Positions 20,867 to 30,371 of a stretch of DNA of 64,000 nucleotides are shown one piece after another. The notes under the pieces were generated by a model. The model made no database searches. It saw only the letters and a list, made by a program, of their open reading frames with translations, and was not told the origin of the DNA. Origin of the DNA: Serratia marcescens (GTDB lineage: Bacteria; Pseudomonadota; Gammaproteobacteria; Enterobacterales; Enterobacteriaceae). The translations under genes were made by a program, and so were the position numbers. The DNA lies in NCBI GenBank assembly GCA_015548865.1, contig JADMXW010000002.1, positions 209,107-273,106 on the forward strand, given 5' to 3'. Numbering within the stretch: the stretch's first letter is position 1; each line of letters starts with the position of its first letter.

Positions 20867-21583
20867 TTAGAACGGAGAAACGTTGAGGAAGAAACGCTGC
20901 AACCAACCCATGTTTTGCGCTTCATTGATATAACCGTTACCCACATATTCGATACGTGCATCCGCCACCTGGGTCGAAGGCACAGAGTTAGTACCGCTGA
21001 TGGTTCTCGGATTCACCACACCAGAGAAGCGTATAAATTCAGTACCTTGATTGATGGCAATCTGTTTTTCGCCCACAACCTGCAAGTTACCGTTCGCTAA
21101 CACCTGCCCCACAGTCACCGTAATGGTACCGCTGAAGGTGTTATTGGCATTGGCGCCGCCCTTACCGGCAAAGTCATTTTTGCCCGAGGCTTCCAGGTCA
21201 GCACGATTATTACCCAGTGGGCCTTCCAGATAGCGCGGTGCCGTCGTCACACCGAATGACGAGGATCCGTCGCGGCTGGCAGAAGCCGACGAGCTCTTAC
21301 TGGCACTGACATTTTCCTGCAAAACGATAGTCAATATATCGCCTACGTTTCTCGGGCGCCGGTCTTCAAACATCGGCTGATAGCCATAATTCATTGGCTG
21401 AACAGCCTGGAAGATCGAGCCATTTGGTGCTGCTGTCGTGGGCGGCGCTGGCTGCGCGGACGTGGGGCCATTAACCACTTTATCATGAGGAATATAGGCG
21501 CAACCGCTTAGCGTCAACATCACGACCAACACCAGGGATTGCGGCTGGCACAACAACTTGGTAACCGGCCTTTGCATCGTCAT
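20867..21583 (-). CDS. flgH: Flagellar L-ring lipoprotein FlgH
   Basis: Outer-membrane L-ring subunit. The lipobox LSGC (about residues 25-28 from the chosen start) predicts a lipoprotein, followed by the conserved [21 protein letters not shown] region and the [10 protein letters not shown] segment. I chose the ATG at 21583 (MTMQRPV, 238 residues); an upstream GTG at 21598 and an ATG at 21577 are also in frame and none has an ideal ribosome site. The mature protein is unaffected. Confidence 0.93.
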   Translation of the reverse strand: MTMQRPVTKLLCQPQSLVLVVMLTLSGCAYIPHDKVVNGPTSAQPAPPTTAAPNGSIFQAVQPMNYGYQPMFEDRRPRNVGDILTIVLQENVSASKSSSASASRDGSSSFGVTTAPRYLEGPLGNNRADLEASGKNDFAGKGGANANNTFSGTITVTVGQVLANGNLQVVGEKQIAINQGTEFIRFSGVVNPRTISGTNSVPSTQVADARIEYVGNGYINEAQNMGWLQRFFLNVSPF

Positions 21584-21707
21584 CACTACGGATATCACCT
21601 TAAAAGGTTGCCCATTTATTCATGCACAACGGGACAATGACAGAATAAACCGGGTATCAAATGTATTACCGCTTTATCCACACCATTGCCCCGCTAATCG
21701 CCCAATT

Positions 21708-22490
21708 TTACAACTGGGTCAGTTTCTGCAACATCTGATCGGAGGAAGAGATAGCTTTACTGTTGATCTCATAAGCACGCTGTGTCTGGATCATTGAGAC
21801 CAACTCTTCCGCCACGTTGACGTTAGAGGTTTCTACATACTTTTGATACAGCAGGCCTGCCCCGTTCAAACCAGGGTTGGTTTCATTTGGCGCACCGGAA
21901 CTGGTCGTTTCCAGATAGAGGTTTTCACCAATACTTTCCAAACCGCTGTCATTAATGAAGGTGGCTAACGTCATTTGTCCAATCTGGTTCATCGCCGTTT
22001 GCCCTTGTAATTTCACACTGACAATGCCGTCGCGCCCGATAGAGAGCTCAGTGGCATTAGCAGGAATCGTGATGGCGGGTTGCACCAGATAGCCGCTTGA
22101 GGTTACCAGTTGGCCGTTACCGTCCAGTTGGAACGCCCCGTCACGGGTGTAGGCCGTGGTGCCATCAGGCATCTGCACCTGGAAAAAACCTTGCCCATTG
22201 ATTGCGACATCCTTGGAGTTTCCGGTTTCAGACATCCCGCCCTGAGTATGAATTCGCTCAGTGGACACCGGGCGTACTCCAGTACCTAGTTGTAAGCCAG
22301 AAGGCAGCGTTGTCTGCTCGGATGATTGTGCACCTGGCTGGCGGATGGTTTGATACAGCAGATCTTCAAACACGGCGCGTTGACGTTTAAAGCCATTGGT
22401 ACTGACGTTCGCCAAGTTGTTGGAGATAACGTCCATATTGGTTTGCTGTGCGTTCAAACCGGTTTTTGCAATCCACAACGAACGGATCAT
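21708..22490 (-). CDS. flgG: Flagellar distal rod protein FlgG
   Basis: Distal rod subunit. The 260-residue product equals the E. coli length and starts [20 protein letters not shown], followed by the rod/hook signature [13 protein letters not shown] (about 25-37). It ends in the conserved helix [20 protein letters not shown]. It lies downstream of flgF in the flgB-J operon. Confidence 0.96.
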   Translation of the reverse strand: MIRSLWIAKTGLNAQQTNMDVISNNLANVSTNGFKRQRAVFEDLLYQTIRQPGAQSSEQTTLPSGLQLGTGVRPVSTERIHTQGGMSETGNSKDVAINGQGFFQVQMPDGTTAYTRDGAFQLDGNGQLVTSSGYLVQPAITIPANATELSIGRDGIVSVKLQGQTAMNQIGQMTLATFINDSGLESIGENLYLETTSSGAPNETNPGLNGAGLLYQKYVETSNVNVAEELVSMIQTQRAYEINSKAISSSDQMLQKLTQL

Positions 22491-22518
22491 AAAGCAACTC
22501 CTTCACGCAAATGGCGTG

Positions 22519-23271
22519 TTAGCTTATCGCCAATAGTTGATTGGCACTCTGAGCATTAGTGTCGGCACTGCTAATCACTTTCATCTGCATGTCAAAGCGA
22601 CGTGAGTTAGCAATCATATCCACCAGGGTACCGACTGAATCGACATTGCTGCCTTCAAGCACGCCGGGCATGATCCGCACAGTGGGGTCATTCTGTAATA
22701 CGTTGCCACGCTGTTGCTGAGCCGCCGGGGTCAAACGGAACAGACCGTCGTCAGAACGTGTGACTTCTTGCCCGGTTGCCTTCACCAGTTTCAACCGCCC
22801 CAACTGAGCAATCGTATTGGGCGCATCGCCTGCATTCAGCGATGAGATGGTACCGTCGGCAGAGATACTGATTTGAGCATTAAGCGGAACTTCAATCGGG
22901 CCGCCCTCGCCTACCACAGCTCTTCCCTGGATGGTCAATTGACCATCGGCATTGATCTCCATATTCCCGTTGCGAGTGTAGGCCTCACCATTCGCGGTTT
23001 GCACTGCCAACCAACTCTCTTTCGGCAGCGCAACATCCATGGAACGCCCGGTGTAATCCATCACACCTTCCGACATATCCGCCCCCGGAGTGGAAGCCAC
23101 CACAAGAGTGCGCGTTTGTAACGTCGGTCCATTGATAGGTACAGCGCGTAACGCAGCCAATTGGGCCTTGAAACCCGGTGTTGACGCATTCGCCAGGTTG
23201 TTGGTCGTGATCGCTTGCTTTTCAAGCGACTGGCTTGCACCGCCCATCGCGGTATAAATAGCGTGATCCAT
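22519..23271 (-). CDS. flgF: Flagellar proximal rod protein FlgF
   Basis: Proximal rod subunit. The 250-residue product starts MDHAIYTAMGGASQSLEKQA, followed by NNLANASTPGFKAQ, the rod/hook motif. It ends with a NSRRFDMQMKVISSADTN helix. Length matches E. coli FlgF (251). Confidence 0.95.
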   Translation of the reverse strand: MDHAIYTAMGGASQSLEKQAITTNNLANASTPGFKAQLAALRAVPINGPTLQTRTLVVASTPGADMSEGVMDYTGRSMDVALPKESWLAVQTANGEAYTRNGNMEINADGQLTIQGRAVVGEGGPIEVPLNAQISISADGTISSLNAGDAPNTIAQLGRLKLVKATGQEVTRSDDGLFRLTPAAQQQRGNVLQNDPTVRIMPGVLEGSNVDSVGTLVDMIANSRRFDMQMKVISSADTNAQSANQLLAIS

Positions 23272-23292
23272 GGAATATCTCCGCTAAAGCGA

Positions 23293-24516
23293 TTAACGCA
23301 TACTAACAAGCGTTTGCAGGATAGAGTCCTGCGTTTTAATGGTCTGAGCATTAGACTGGTAGAAGCGTTGAGCAACGATCATATCCACCAATTCCTTACT
23401 CATATCCACATTGGAGCTTTCTGTCATATTACCAAGTAACGACCCAAGGCTCCCTACGCCCGCTTGACCGATAACTGGCTGACCGGATTTTTCCGTACTG
23501 GCCCAGACGTTATCCCCCTGAGTGGATAGCCCTTCTGGGTTAGAAAAACTGGCCAGCGCAATCTGCCCCAAAGGTTGTGTTCTGTCGTTGGAGTATTTAC
23601 CGGTGATAACACCGCCATCACTGACGCTATAACCAACCAAATCTCCAGGTGCATAACCATTTTGTGTAGGTGTTTTGTTGCTGTTCGCACCAAAGTTCTG
23701 TTGCACACTACCAGCAAAATCAAGGGTAAAGGTCGATGCCAGCGAGCCGTTCAGTGACGGTAGCGGTATGGTGCTGGCTCCCGTAGTCGCAGTGGGATCT
23801 GCAGCTGGCGTCTGTGATTTCAACGCGCCGCTTTCCGTAAACTCCAGTTCAATTTTAGTAAAAGCAGATCCTGATACTGAGCCATCCTGCACGTTCACGG
23901 TCCACTTGTTATCGCCCGTTTTTTCGAAATACAGCCCAATGTTATGGGGGTTGCCCAATGTATCGTAGACAGTGATCGATCCTTTGTAGTTCGCCGTTTC
24001 CGGACTAGCAGGATCGAAGACCTGTATAGGATCAGAGGAATTAAGGTTAGCGATAATTGACGCGACTGTCGTCTGTTGAGCAGCCATCGCTGTTTCAGGG
24101 ATAGTCAACGGTACCGGGTCAGCGCCTTGCTGAATGACGGGCGGCGTGCCAACAACCGGGTAACCGGTCAGTTGCATGCCTTGCATATTGACGATATTAC
24201 GGGTAGCGCCATCCAGCGTAAACTGACCATTGCGGCTAAAATACACTGAACCGCTGCTGTCCTGCACACGGAAGAAGCCATTACCGCTGATCGCAACATC
24301 CAGTGCTCGAGAACTGGAATTTAATGAGCCATCCCCGAAATCCTGTAATGTAGAAGAGACCTTTGTTCCTAAGCCCGTACCACCAGCAAACATATCTGCA
24401 AACGCAATGGTACCCGCTTTAAACCCCACAGTTGAGGAGTTGGCAATGTTATTGCCAATGACGTCCAGCTGTTTCGATGCGGCATTCAAGCCGCTAACCG
24501 CTTGATAAAAACTCAT
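23293..24516 (-). CDS. flgE: Flagellar hook protein FlgE
   Basis: Hook subunit, the universal joint. The 407-residue product (E. coli 402) starts MSFYQAVSGLNAASKQLDVI, then the NNIANSSTVGFKAG motif, and ends MIVAQRFYQSNAQTIKTQDS. The central region carries the Ser/Thr/Gly-rich hook domains. It lies between flgD (its cap) and flgF. Confidence 0.96.
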   Translation of the reverse strand: MSFYQAVSGLNAASKQLDVIGNNIANSSTVGFKAGTIAFADMFAGGTGLGTKVSSTLQDFGDGSLNSSSRALDVAISGNGFFRVQDSSGSVYFSRNGQFTLDGATRNIVNMQGMQLTGYPVVGTPPVIQQGADPVPLTIPETAMAAQQTTVASIIANLNSSDPIQVFDPASPETANYKGSITVYDTLGNPHNIGLYFEKTGDNKWTVNVQDGSVSGSAFTKIELEFTESGALKSQTPAADPTATTGASTIPLPSLNGSLASTFTLDFAGSVQQNFGANSNKTPTQNGYAPGDLVGYSVSDGGVITGKYSNDRTQPLGQIALASFSNPEGLSTQGDNVWASTEKSGQPVIGQAGVGSLGSLLGNMTESSNVDMSKELVDMIVAQRFYQSNAQTIKTQDSILQTLVSMR

Positions 24517-24601
24517 GGTGCTCTCCGGATGAATCGATTAATTCATGCTTCAGAACCGGTTTCGAGGTCGGCCAGATTCTGTGCGCAATGCTATCTTTCA
24601 G

Positions 24602-25282
24602 TTACAAAATCTGCCGTACGTCATCCAGGGTCGCTTTGCCTTGCAGCCCCAAATCCAGTTGGGCACCAGAGTCATCGCGAACAACCCCATTCACCAAGGC
24701 ATAACGTAATGGCTGTACAGTTTGTTGAGCCCCATTGGTACTGGCCGCAACAGTAAAGGTATAGGAACCATCAGAAGCAGTAGTACCGTCTGCCAACTTG
24801 CCATCCCAACCCCAGGAGTGCACACCGGCGGTAAGTGCACCTAGTTCAAGAGTGCGCGCCACCTTACCTGTACTGTCAGTGATAGTAACAGTGACGTTTT
24901 CAGCGGCACTTTCAAGCTCAAGCCCAAACGGTGTGCTGGTATCATTACCCACCAGAATCTCGTTCCCAGGGACCATCACACCATGACCAATCAGCGTCGT
25001 TGCCTGGATAGATTGGTTATTGTTGATCTGCCCAGAAATAGAACCGAGCGTGGTGTTGAGCTTCTCAATCCCACTTACGGTGTTCAACTGCGCCAATTGG
25101 CTGACCAATTGGTTGTTGTCCATCGGATTAGTGGGATCCTGATTCTTTAACTGAGCGACCAGCAGCGTCAAAAATTGATTCTGTAGATCAGCACTGGTGT
25201 TTGCTGTTACGGAGCTTGACGAGCTGCTGCTGGTGCTGCTCGTCTTACTGGCGGAAGTGGTATCATTAATCGTGACCGACAT
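24602..25282 (-). CDS. flgD: Flagellar hook cap / assembly protein FlgD
   Basis: Scaffold that caps the growing hook. The 226-residue product has a Ser-rich N-terminus (a run of SSS near 15-25), the conserved LQNQFLTLLVAQLKNQDPTN motif near 33-52, then tudor-like and FnIII-like beta domains including the GVHSWGWDGKLADG motif. It is upstream of flgE, as usual. Confidence 0.95.
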   Translation of the reverse strand: MSVTINDTTSASKTSSTSSSSSSSVTANTSADLQNQFLTLLVAQLKNQDPTNPMDNNQLVSQLAQLNTVSGIEKLNTTLGSISGQINNNQSIQATTLIGHGVMVPGNEILVGNDTSTPFGLELESAAENVTVTITDSTGKVARTLELGALTAGVHSWGWDGKLADGTTASDGSYTFTVAASTNGAQQTVQPLRYALVNGVVRDDSGAQLDLGLQGKATLDDVRQIL

Positions 25283-25299
25283 TTACACGAATCTCCCAG

Positions 25300-25704
25300 T
25301 TATTGCCCGATAGTCAATGTTTTCAGCATCATCGTCTTCGTGGTATTAAGCACTTCGACGTTGGCCTGATAACTGCGCGATGCAGAAATGGTGTTGACCA
25401 TCTCCGCGACCGGATCTACGTTTGGCATACGGACATAACCTTGCCCATCCGCCAACGGATTACCGGGTTCATAAACAAGACGCGCGGGAGAAGGATCTTC
25501 GATAACGTTGGAGACGCGTACTCCCCCCGTTGCCTGACCTGCCGGCGCATTTACTTCAAAAACAACCTGCTTGGCACGATAGGGTTGCCCATCAGGACCG
25601 GTCACACTGTCTGCGTTCGCCAGATTACTTGCACTAACGTTCAAACGCTGGGATTGCGCTGAGAGTGCGGAACCGGAAATATCAAATATGCTTAGCAGTG
25701 ACAT
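25300..25704 (-). CDS. flgC: Flagellar proximal rod protein FlgC
   Basis: Proximal rod subunit of 134 residues, the family length. It starts [20 protein letters not shown], then the [13 protein letters not shown] motif, and ends [23 protein letters not shown], a characteristic FlgC tail. Confidence 0.96.
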   Translation of the reverse strand: MSLLSIFDISGSALSAQSQRLNVSASNLANADSVTGPDGQPYRAKQVVFEVNAPAGQATGGVRVSNVIEDPSPARLVYEPGNPLADGQGYVRMPNVDPVAEMVNTISASRSYQANVEVLNTTKTMMLKTLTIGQ

Positions 25705-25732
25705 AATGCCTTAGCCTCCTCTTCCATCACCC

Positions 25733-26152
25733 TCAGGATGAACCTGATTGCAGTACTGACATCATGCCTTTGATCTGACCGCCCAGAACGGTAAGACTGG
25801 TTTGATATTTCAGGCTGTTGTCGGCAAAATTGGTACGCTCACGATCCATATCGACTGTGTTGCCATCCAGCGCAGGTTGGTCGGGAACGCGATACAGTAA
25901 ATCAAGTTCTGGTGGCTGAAAATTCTGTGCCGGAATATGGCGGGTGGAGGTGGTTTTCAACGCAATCCCCGTGCCGCTCACTCGGCCTTGCTCAATCACT
26001 TTGTTGAGCTGGCTGGCAAAATCGATATCGCGTGCCTGATAACCCGGCGTGTCAGCATTGGCGATATTCGCCGCCAGGATTTCTTGTCGTTGGGCACGCA
26101 GATTCAACGCTTCCTGTTGAAACCGGAATGAGGCGTCAAGTTTGTCGAGCAT
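25733..26152 (-). CDS. flgB: Flagellar proximal rod protein FlgB
   Basis: Proximal rod subunit of 139 residues, starting [20 protein letters not shown], followed by [18 protein letters not shown]. First gene of the flgBCDEFGHIJ operon, divergent from flgA across a 158-bp region containing an FlhDC-type box. Confidence 0.95.
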   Translation of the reverse strand: MLDKLDASFRFQQEALNLRAQRQEILAANIANADTPGYQARDIDFASQLNKVIEQGRVSGTGIALKTTSTRHIPAQNFQPPELDLLYRVPDQPALDGNTVDMDRERTNFADNSLKYQTSLTVLGGQIKGMMSVLQSGSS

Positions 26153-26210
26153 GCTCCCTCCGCAAATGAGAATTTGGAGCGAGTAGGATAATTCCTATGC
26201 TGACACTGCC

Positions 26211-26250
26211 ATCGAGAGAATAAGCGTGAAATGCAACGCTATTTATTGCC
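26211..26250. promoter_or_regulatory. Probable FlhDC-binding box between flgB and flgA
   Basis: Inverted half-sites AATAAGCG (26219-26226) and CGCTATTT (26237-26244) separated by 10 nt, with flanking bases ending TTGCC at 26246-26250. This resembles the FlhD4C2 consensus AATGGCAGAAATAGCG-N10-12-CGCTATTTCTGCCATT. It lies centrally between the divergent class 2 genes and could serve both. Confidence 0.62.
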
Positions 26251-26310
26251 TTAACGCACCGCAGAGACCTTTACACTGTATAAGGCAGTGATCTTCAAGA
26301 GGTGAAGTCA

Positions 26311-26982
26311 GTGAAAAACCCCTGTTATCCCGTTATTTTTGTGTTACTGACCAGCCTGATAGGGAATGTGCACGTTGCTGTTGCAGCTGATTTGCAGGCC
26401 CGGCTCGATCAGTTTTTTCATGCGCGTTTTCCCGACAAGCACAACAGTGTCACCGTGATAATTAAATCGCCACAGGAACAATGGCCACAATGCGAGGCCC
26501 CCTTGCTGGCATTGTCAAACAATACTCGAGCATGGGGTAATGTCAGCGTATCCGTTCGCTGTGGCGAGCAGCGACGCTTCATTCAGGCCGAAGTGCAAGT
26601 CACAGGGAATTACCTGGCGAGCGCTCGGCAATTACGCCGCGGTGTCACTTTGACTGCCGCGGACCTGCGGCAAACCGCTGGGCGATTGGACTTGCTGCCG
26701 CCGCGGGCGTTGTTGTTACCTAAAGATGCTTTGGGTGCCGTGTTACTGCGCGATCTGTCGCCGGGGCAGCCGTTGACCAGTGCAATGCTTCGTCGAGCAT
26801 GGATAGTCAAATCAGGCCAAACAGTTCAGGTGCTGGCGCAAGGCGCAGGTTTTAGTATTAACAGTGAAGGAAAAGCGATGGGTAACGCGGCAGTCGGACA
26901 ATCTGTGCGCGTACGTATGGCATCAGGGCAAATCGTCAATGGTGTTGCGGGTGAAGATGGTGTTATTTATATTGCGCAATAA
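26311..26982 (+). CDS. flgA: Flagellar P-ring assembly chaperone FlgA
   Basis: Periplasmic chaperone for FlgI assembly. I chose the GTG at 26311 (223 residues) because AAGAGG at 26297-26302 is 8 nt away, whereas the GTG at 26302 overlaps that site. The product has a signal peptide (about 1-25) and a C-terminal SAF domain (about 95-220) with the RRGVTLTAADLR and LSPGQPLTSAML stretches. Divergent from flgB. Confidence 0.94.
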   Translation: MKNPCYPVIFVLLTSLIGNVHVAVAADLQARLDQFFHARFPDKHNSVTVIIKSPQEQWPQCEAPLLALSNNTRAWGNVSVSVRCGEQRRFIQAEVQVTGNYLASARQLRRGVTLTAADLRQTAGRLDLLPPRALLLPKDALGAVLLRDLSPGQPLTSAMLRRAWIVKSGQTVQVLAQGAGFSINSEGKAMGNAAVGQSVRVRMASGQIVNGVAGEDGVIYIAQ

Positions 26983-26987
26983 TAAAT

Positions 26988-27014
26988 TAAAGTATTCGTC
27001 ATTGTTGCCGATGA
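26988..27014 (+). promoter_or_regulatory. Sigma-28 promoter of flgMN
   Basis: TAAAGTAT (26988-26995), 11-nt spacer, GCCGATGA (27007-27014), in the gap between flgA and flgM. The flgM start is 115 nt downstream. This fits the known class 3 control that lets FliA raise synthesis of its own inhibitor. Confidence 0.75.
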
Positions 27015-27128
27015 TAGCTACAGAGTAAATTTTGCGTCGCCCCTTCCTTTCGTGTGGCGTTTATGTAAACCTGAGTGGAATCAGGTTATTATTTAACCTT
27101 TTGACACCTCATTTTAGAGGGTAACATT

Positions 27129-27425
27129 ATGAGCATTGAACGCACCCAGCCGCTGAAACCTGTCACTCAAGTACAGTCTCGCGACGCCAGTGAAGCGACG
27201 AAGCAAAAACGTGTACAAACGCCCGCCCAAAGCGAAGTGACAGGAACCCAGGTTAAGCTGAGCGACGCGCAAGCTCGTTTGATGCAGCCTGGTACGCAGG
27301 ATATCGATATGAACCGAGTGGAAACGCTGAAGCAAGCCATTCGTGATGGATCTTTACAGATTGATGCGGGTAAAATCGCGGATGCACTGATCAAAGATAC
27401 TCAAGACTTCTTAGCGAATAATTGA
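27129..27425 (+). CDS. flgM: Anti-sigma-28 factor FlgM
   Basis: Binds and holds FliA (sigma-28) until the hook is finished and FlgM is exported. The 98-residue product starts MSIERTQPLKPVTQVQSRD, is mostly polar and disordered in its first half, and ends with the helical FliA-binding region (TLKQAIRDGSLQIDAGKIAD). The ribosome site AGAGGG at 27115-27120 is well spaced. Confidence 0.95.
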   Translation: MSIERTQPLKPVTQVQSRDASEATKQKRVQTPAQSEVTGTQVKLSDAQARLMQPGTQDIDMNRVETLKQAIRDGSLQIDAGKIADALIKDTQDFLANN

Positions 27426-27430
27426 TAATC

Positions 27431-27868
27431 ATGGAAAAATTGCAAGCAACGCTTGATGCGGTACTCGATGCTCTGAACCAGTTGAATACTATTTTATCAG
27501 AAGAGCAAACCCTGCTCTGTGCTGGTCATATTAACAGCGTTGCTTTACAGAAGGTCACTGATACTAAAAGTGCCACCTTGGCAACTGTGCAATACCTTGA
27601 TAAGAATCGGCAAGAAATTGAAACTCGCTTGCAGCTTCATGCTCCCTATGAATCAGACGCAGAGCTGTTCGAACGTTGGCAGGCCATTCAAGCATTAACC
27701 GCTAACTTGCATGATATGAACAAGCATAACGGCATGTTGCTCAACCAGCACATCAACTATACCAATGAGGCCATTGCGATACTGAAACCTCGCCATGGTC
27801 AGAGCCTTTATGGCCCTGATGGGCAATCGTCAGGATTAGTGGTCGGCGGTAGAAAAATCAATTTATAA
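27431..27868 (+). CDS. flgN: Flagellar export chaperone FlgN
   Basis: Chaperone for the hook-associated proteins FlgK and FlgL. From the ATG at 27431 the product is 145 helical, Leu/Gln-rich residues starting MEKLQATLDAVLDALNQLN. An in-frame TTG at 27422 overlaps the flgM stop, and there is no strong ribosome site, so translation may be coupled to flgM. Convergent with flhE, leaving only 11 nt between the stops. Confidence 0.92.
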   Translation: MEKLQATLDAVLDALNQLNTILSEEQTLLCAGHINSVALQKVTDTKSATLATVQYLDKNRQEIETRLQLHAPYESDAELFERWQAIQALTANLHDMNKHNGMLLNQHINYTNEAIAILKPRHGQSLYGPDGQSSGLVVGGRKINL

Positions 27869-27879
27869 CACTACGTGTG

Positions 27880-28293
27880 TTACTCATAATTAACGGCGAT
27901 TTCTACTCGCCGTATGTCTATCGGGCGATAAACCCGCCCTTTACCTTCTAAAAAATAGGTAAAGCGAAACTCGCTTGTGGCAGGCAAACCACGAAAAGCC
28001 AGAGTCTGCCCACTGCCACCCTCGATTTCAGCACAACGTTGTACTGTACACAGCTTAACGCGCAAGCCAGGGTCATATACCCCATCGATGGCATAACGCC
28101 AATATACCACTGTGATCACGTTATCCGGTTTGACGCCCTGCTCCGGTGTTGGCGCTAAAGGTGCTGAGTTGAACAGTTGACCTCGATAGGTCAACATCGC
28201 CCCTGATTTACTGGCGTTCCATCCCCCTTGCCCCGCTGAGACGGTCAGCGGTAAAAGTACCAATAACAGGGCCGAGAGCCGTTTCGCATGCAT
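27880..28293 (-). CDS. flhE: Flagellar protein FlhE
   Basis: Periplasmic protein of 137 residues with a signal peptide (about 1-21, cleaved near SAGQG). In enterobacteria FlhE is dispensable for swimming and is thought to prevent proton leakage through the export gate. The GGWNASKSGAMLTYRGQ motif just after the signal is typical. Its start overlaps the flhA stop by one base. Confidence 0.92.
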   Translation of the reverse strand: MHAKRLSALLLVLLPLTVSAGQGGWNASKSGAMLTYRGQLFNSAPLAPTPEQGVKPDNVITVVYWRYAIDGVYDPGLRVKLCTVQRCAEIEGGSGQTLAFRGLPATSEFRFTYFLEGKGRVYRPIDIRRVEIAVNYE

Positions 28294-30371
28294 TACGCTT
28301 CTCCAATCATCGCCGTCATTCTTATCTGCCGACTGTCACTGATTTCAAGGTTGGATAGCACCGCCATCTGCGGCAAGCTACGATGTAAAAAGCGCGCAAG
28401 CAAACCACGCAATGCATGGTTTACCAACAAAACCGGAGGGGCGCCCAGCATTTCCTGACGGCTTAGCGCTTGCTTCGCCTGTGCCAAAAGTCTATCGGCA
28501 AGACCCGGTTCCAATCCCCCGCCACCTTGTAGTGCTTGCAACAAGATTCGTTCAAGGGAACTATCCAGGCCTATCACTTGCAGCTCTCCATCGCCAGGGA
28601 ACCATTGTTGGGTAATAGCTCGGCCCAACGCAACGCGCACCACTGTCGTCAGTTCATAAGGATCGGGTTGCACAGGCGCATGCTCAGCCAGTGTTTCAAC
28701 AATAGTACGCATATCGCGGATAGAGACTTTCTCTTTAAGCAGATTTTGCAGCACTTTGTGCAAGGTGGTCAGCGTGACAACACCTGGGATCAAATCCTCA
28801 GTCAACTTCGGCATTTCCTGCGTGACACGATCCATCAGTTGCTGCGCTTCCTGGCGACCAAACAGCTCACTCGCATAGAGCCCAATAAGATGGTTAAGGT
28901 GTGTCACCACCACGGTGCTCGCTTCTACTACCGTATACCCTTGCGTTTGCGCTTGCTCCTTCAGCACCCCTTCAATCCACACGGCAGGCAAACCAAATGC
29001 CGGATCTTGTGTCTTGTCGCCAGGCAATTCTCCAAACGCATTTCCAGGGTTAATCGCCATCCAGCGGCCGGGGTAAGCCTCACCGTGTCCCACTTCAACC
29101 CCTTTCATCAGAATACGGTAACTTGCGGGGGGCAATTCCATATTGTCCCGAATGTGCACCACTGGCGGTAGGAAGCCCATCTCTTGCGCGAATTTTTTAC
29201 GAATACTGCGAATTCGCCCCAGCAGTTCACCGTCCTGCTGATGATCGACCATGGGAATCAGCCGGTAACCCACTTCCATTCCCAGCGGATCTTCTAATTG
29301 TACATCAGACCAGGTTGCTTCAATGACCTTGGGTTTCTCACGTAACTGTTGTTCAACACCAGCGACAGGCGCAACGCTCTCACGTTTTTTCATCCACCAT
29401 GCTAACCCGAGCAACGCAGCGGTGAAGAGCAAGAAGACAAAGTTAGGCATCCCCGGCACCATGCCGATCAGCCCCAGCACCCCAGCACTCAAAATCATCA
29501 CGCGTGGATTATTGAACAGTTGAGTGACCATCTGCTGGCCAACGTCCTGATCCGTACTCACGCGGGTAACGATAACACCCGCCGCAGTCGAGATGACTAA
29601 CGCGGGTATCTGCGCCACCAAACCATCACCAATGGTCAGCAACGTATAGCTTTCTGCCGCTTGGCCCATCGCCATATTGTGCTGCACAACCCCAACCAAC
29701 AGCCCACCGACAATGTTGATCACCATAATGATCAAACCGGCGATGGCATCTCCACGCACAAATTTACTGGCCCCATCCATAGAACCGTAAAAGTCGGCTT
29801 CCTGGGTGACTTCCGAACGACGTTTTTTCGCTTCATCTTCACCGATCAGCCCGGCGTTTAAATCTGCATCAATTGCCATCTGTTTACCGGGCATCCCATC
29901 CAGGACAAAACGGGCCCCTACTTCAGCAATACGTCCAGCACCCTTGGTGATCACCATAAAGTTGATCAACACCAGAATAATGAACACCACGATACCGATA
30001 GCAAAATTACCGCCCACCAAAAAGTGACCGAACGCCTCGACCACGCGCCCCGCTGCCGCGGTGCCTGTGTGACCTTCCAGTAAAATAATACGCGTCGAGG
30101 CAACGTTCAGCGAAAGACGCAACAAAGTAGAGAACAACAAAATGGTTGGGAAGGCAGCAAAATCCAATGTACGTTGCGTGAACATTGCGACCAAGAGCAC
30201 CATGATGGAGAGCGCTATATTGAAGGTAAAGAGCAGATCCAAAATGAAAGGAGGCAGCGGCAACACCATCATGGAAAGGATCAGAAGGATGAGAACTGGG
30301 CCCGCCAAAATTTGCCATTGGGTATTTTTAAACGCTGTAGGTAGTCGCAGTAAAGAGGCCAAATCAGGCAT
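28293..30371 (-). CDS. flhA: Flagellar export gate protein FlhA
   Basis: Largest export-gate membrane protein; its C-terminal ring is the docking platform for chaperone-substrate complexes. The 692-residue product (E. coli also 692) has about eight transmembrane helices in residues 25-330, the FHIPEP-family signature near 140-165 (INFMVITKGAGRIAEVGARF), and a soluble C-terminal half. It overlaps flhB by 8 nt. Confidence 0.96.
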   Translation of the reverse strand: MPDLASLLRLPTAFKNTQWQILAGPVLILLILSMMVLPLPPFILDLLFTFNIALSIMVLLVAMFTQRTLDFAAFPTILLFSTLLRLSLNVASTRIILLEGHTGTAAAGRVVEAFGHFLVGGNFAIGIVVFIILVLINFMVITKGAGRIAEVGARFVLDGMPGKQMAIDADLNAGLIGEDEAKKRRSEVTQEADFYGSMDGASKFVRGDAIAGLIIMVINIVGGLLVGVVQHNMAMGQAAESYTLLTIGDGLVAQIPALVISTAAGVIVTRVSTDQDVGQQMVTQLFNNPRVMILSAGVLGLIGMVPGMPNFVFLLFTAALLGLAWWMKKRESVAPVAGVEQQLREKPKVIEATWSDVQLEDPLGMEVGYRLIPMVDHQQDGELLGRIRSIRKKFAQEMGFLPPVVHIRDNMELPPASYRILMKGVEVGHGEAYPGRWMAINPGNAFGELPGDKTQDPAFGLPAVWIEGVLKEQAQTQGYTVVEASTVVVTHLNHLIGLYASELFGRQEAQQLMDRVTQEMPKLTEDLIPGVVTLTTLHKVLQNLLKEKVSIRDMRTIVETLAEHAPVQPDPYELTTVVRVALGRAITQQWFPGDGELQVIGLDSSLERILLQALQGGGGLEPGLADRLLAQAKQALSRQEMLGAPPVLLVNHALRGLLARFLHRSLPQMAVLSNLEISDSRQIRMTAMIGEA

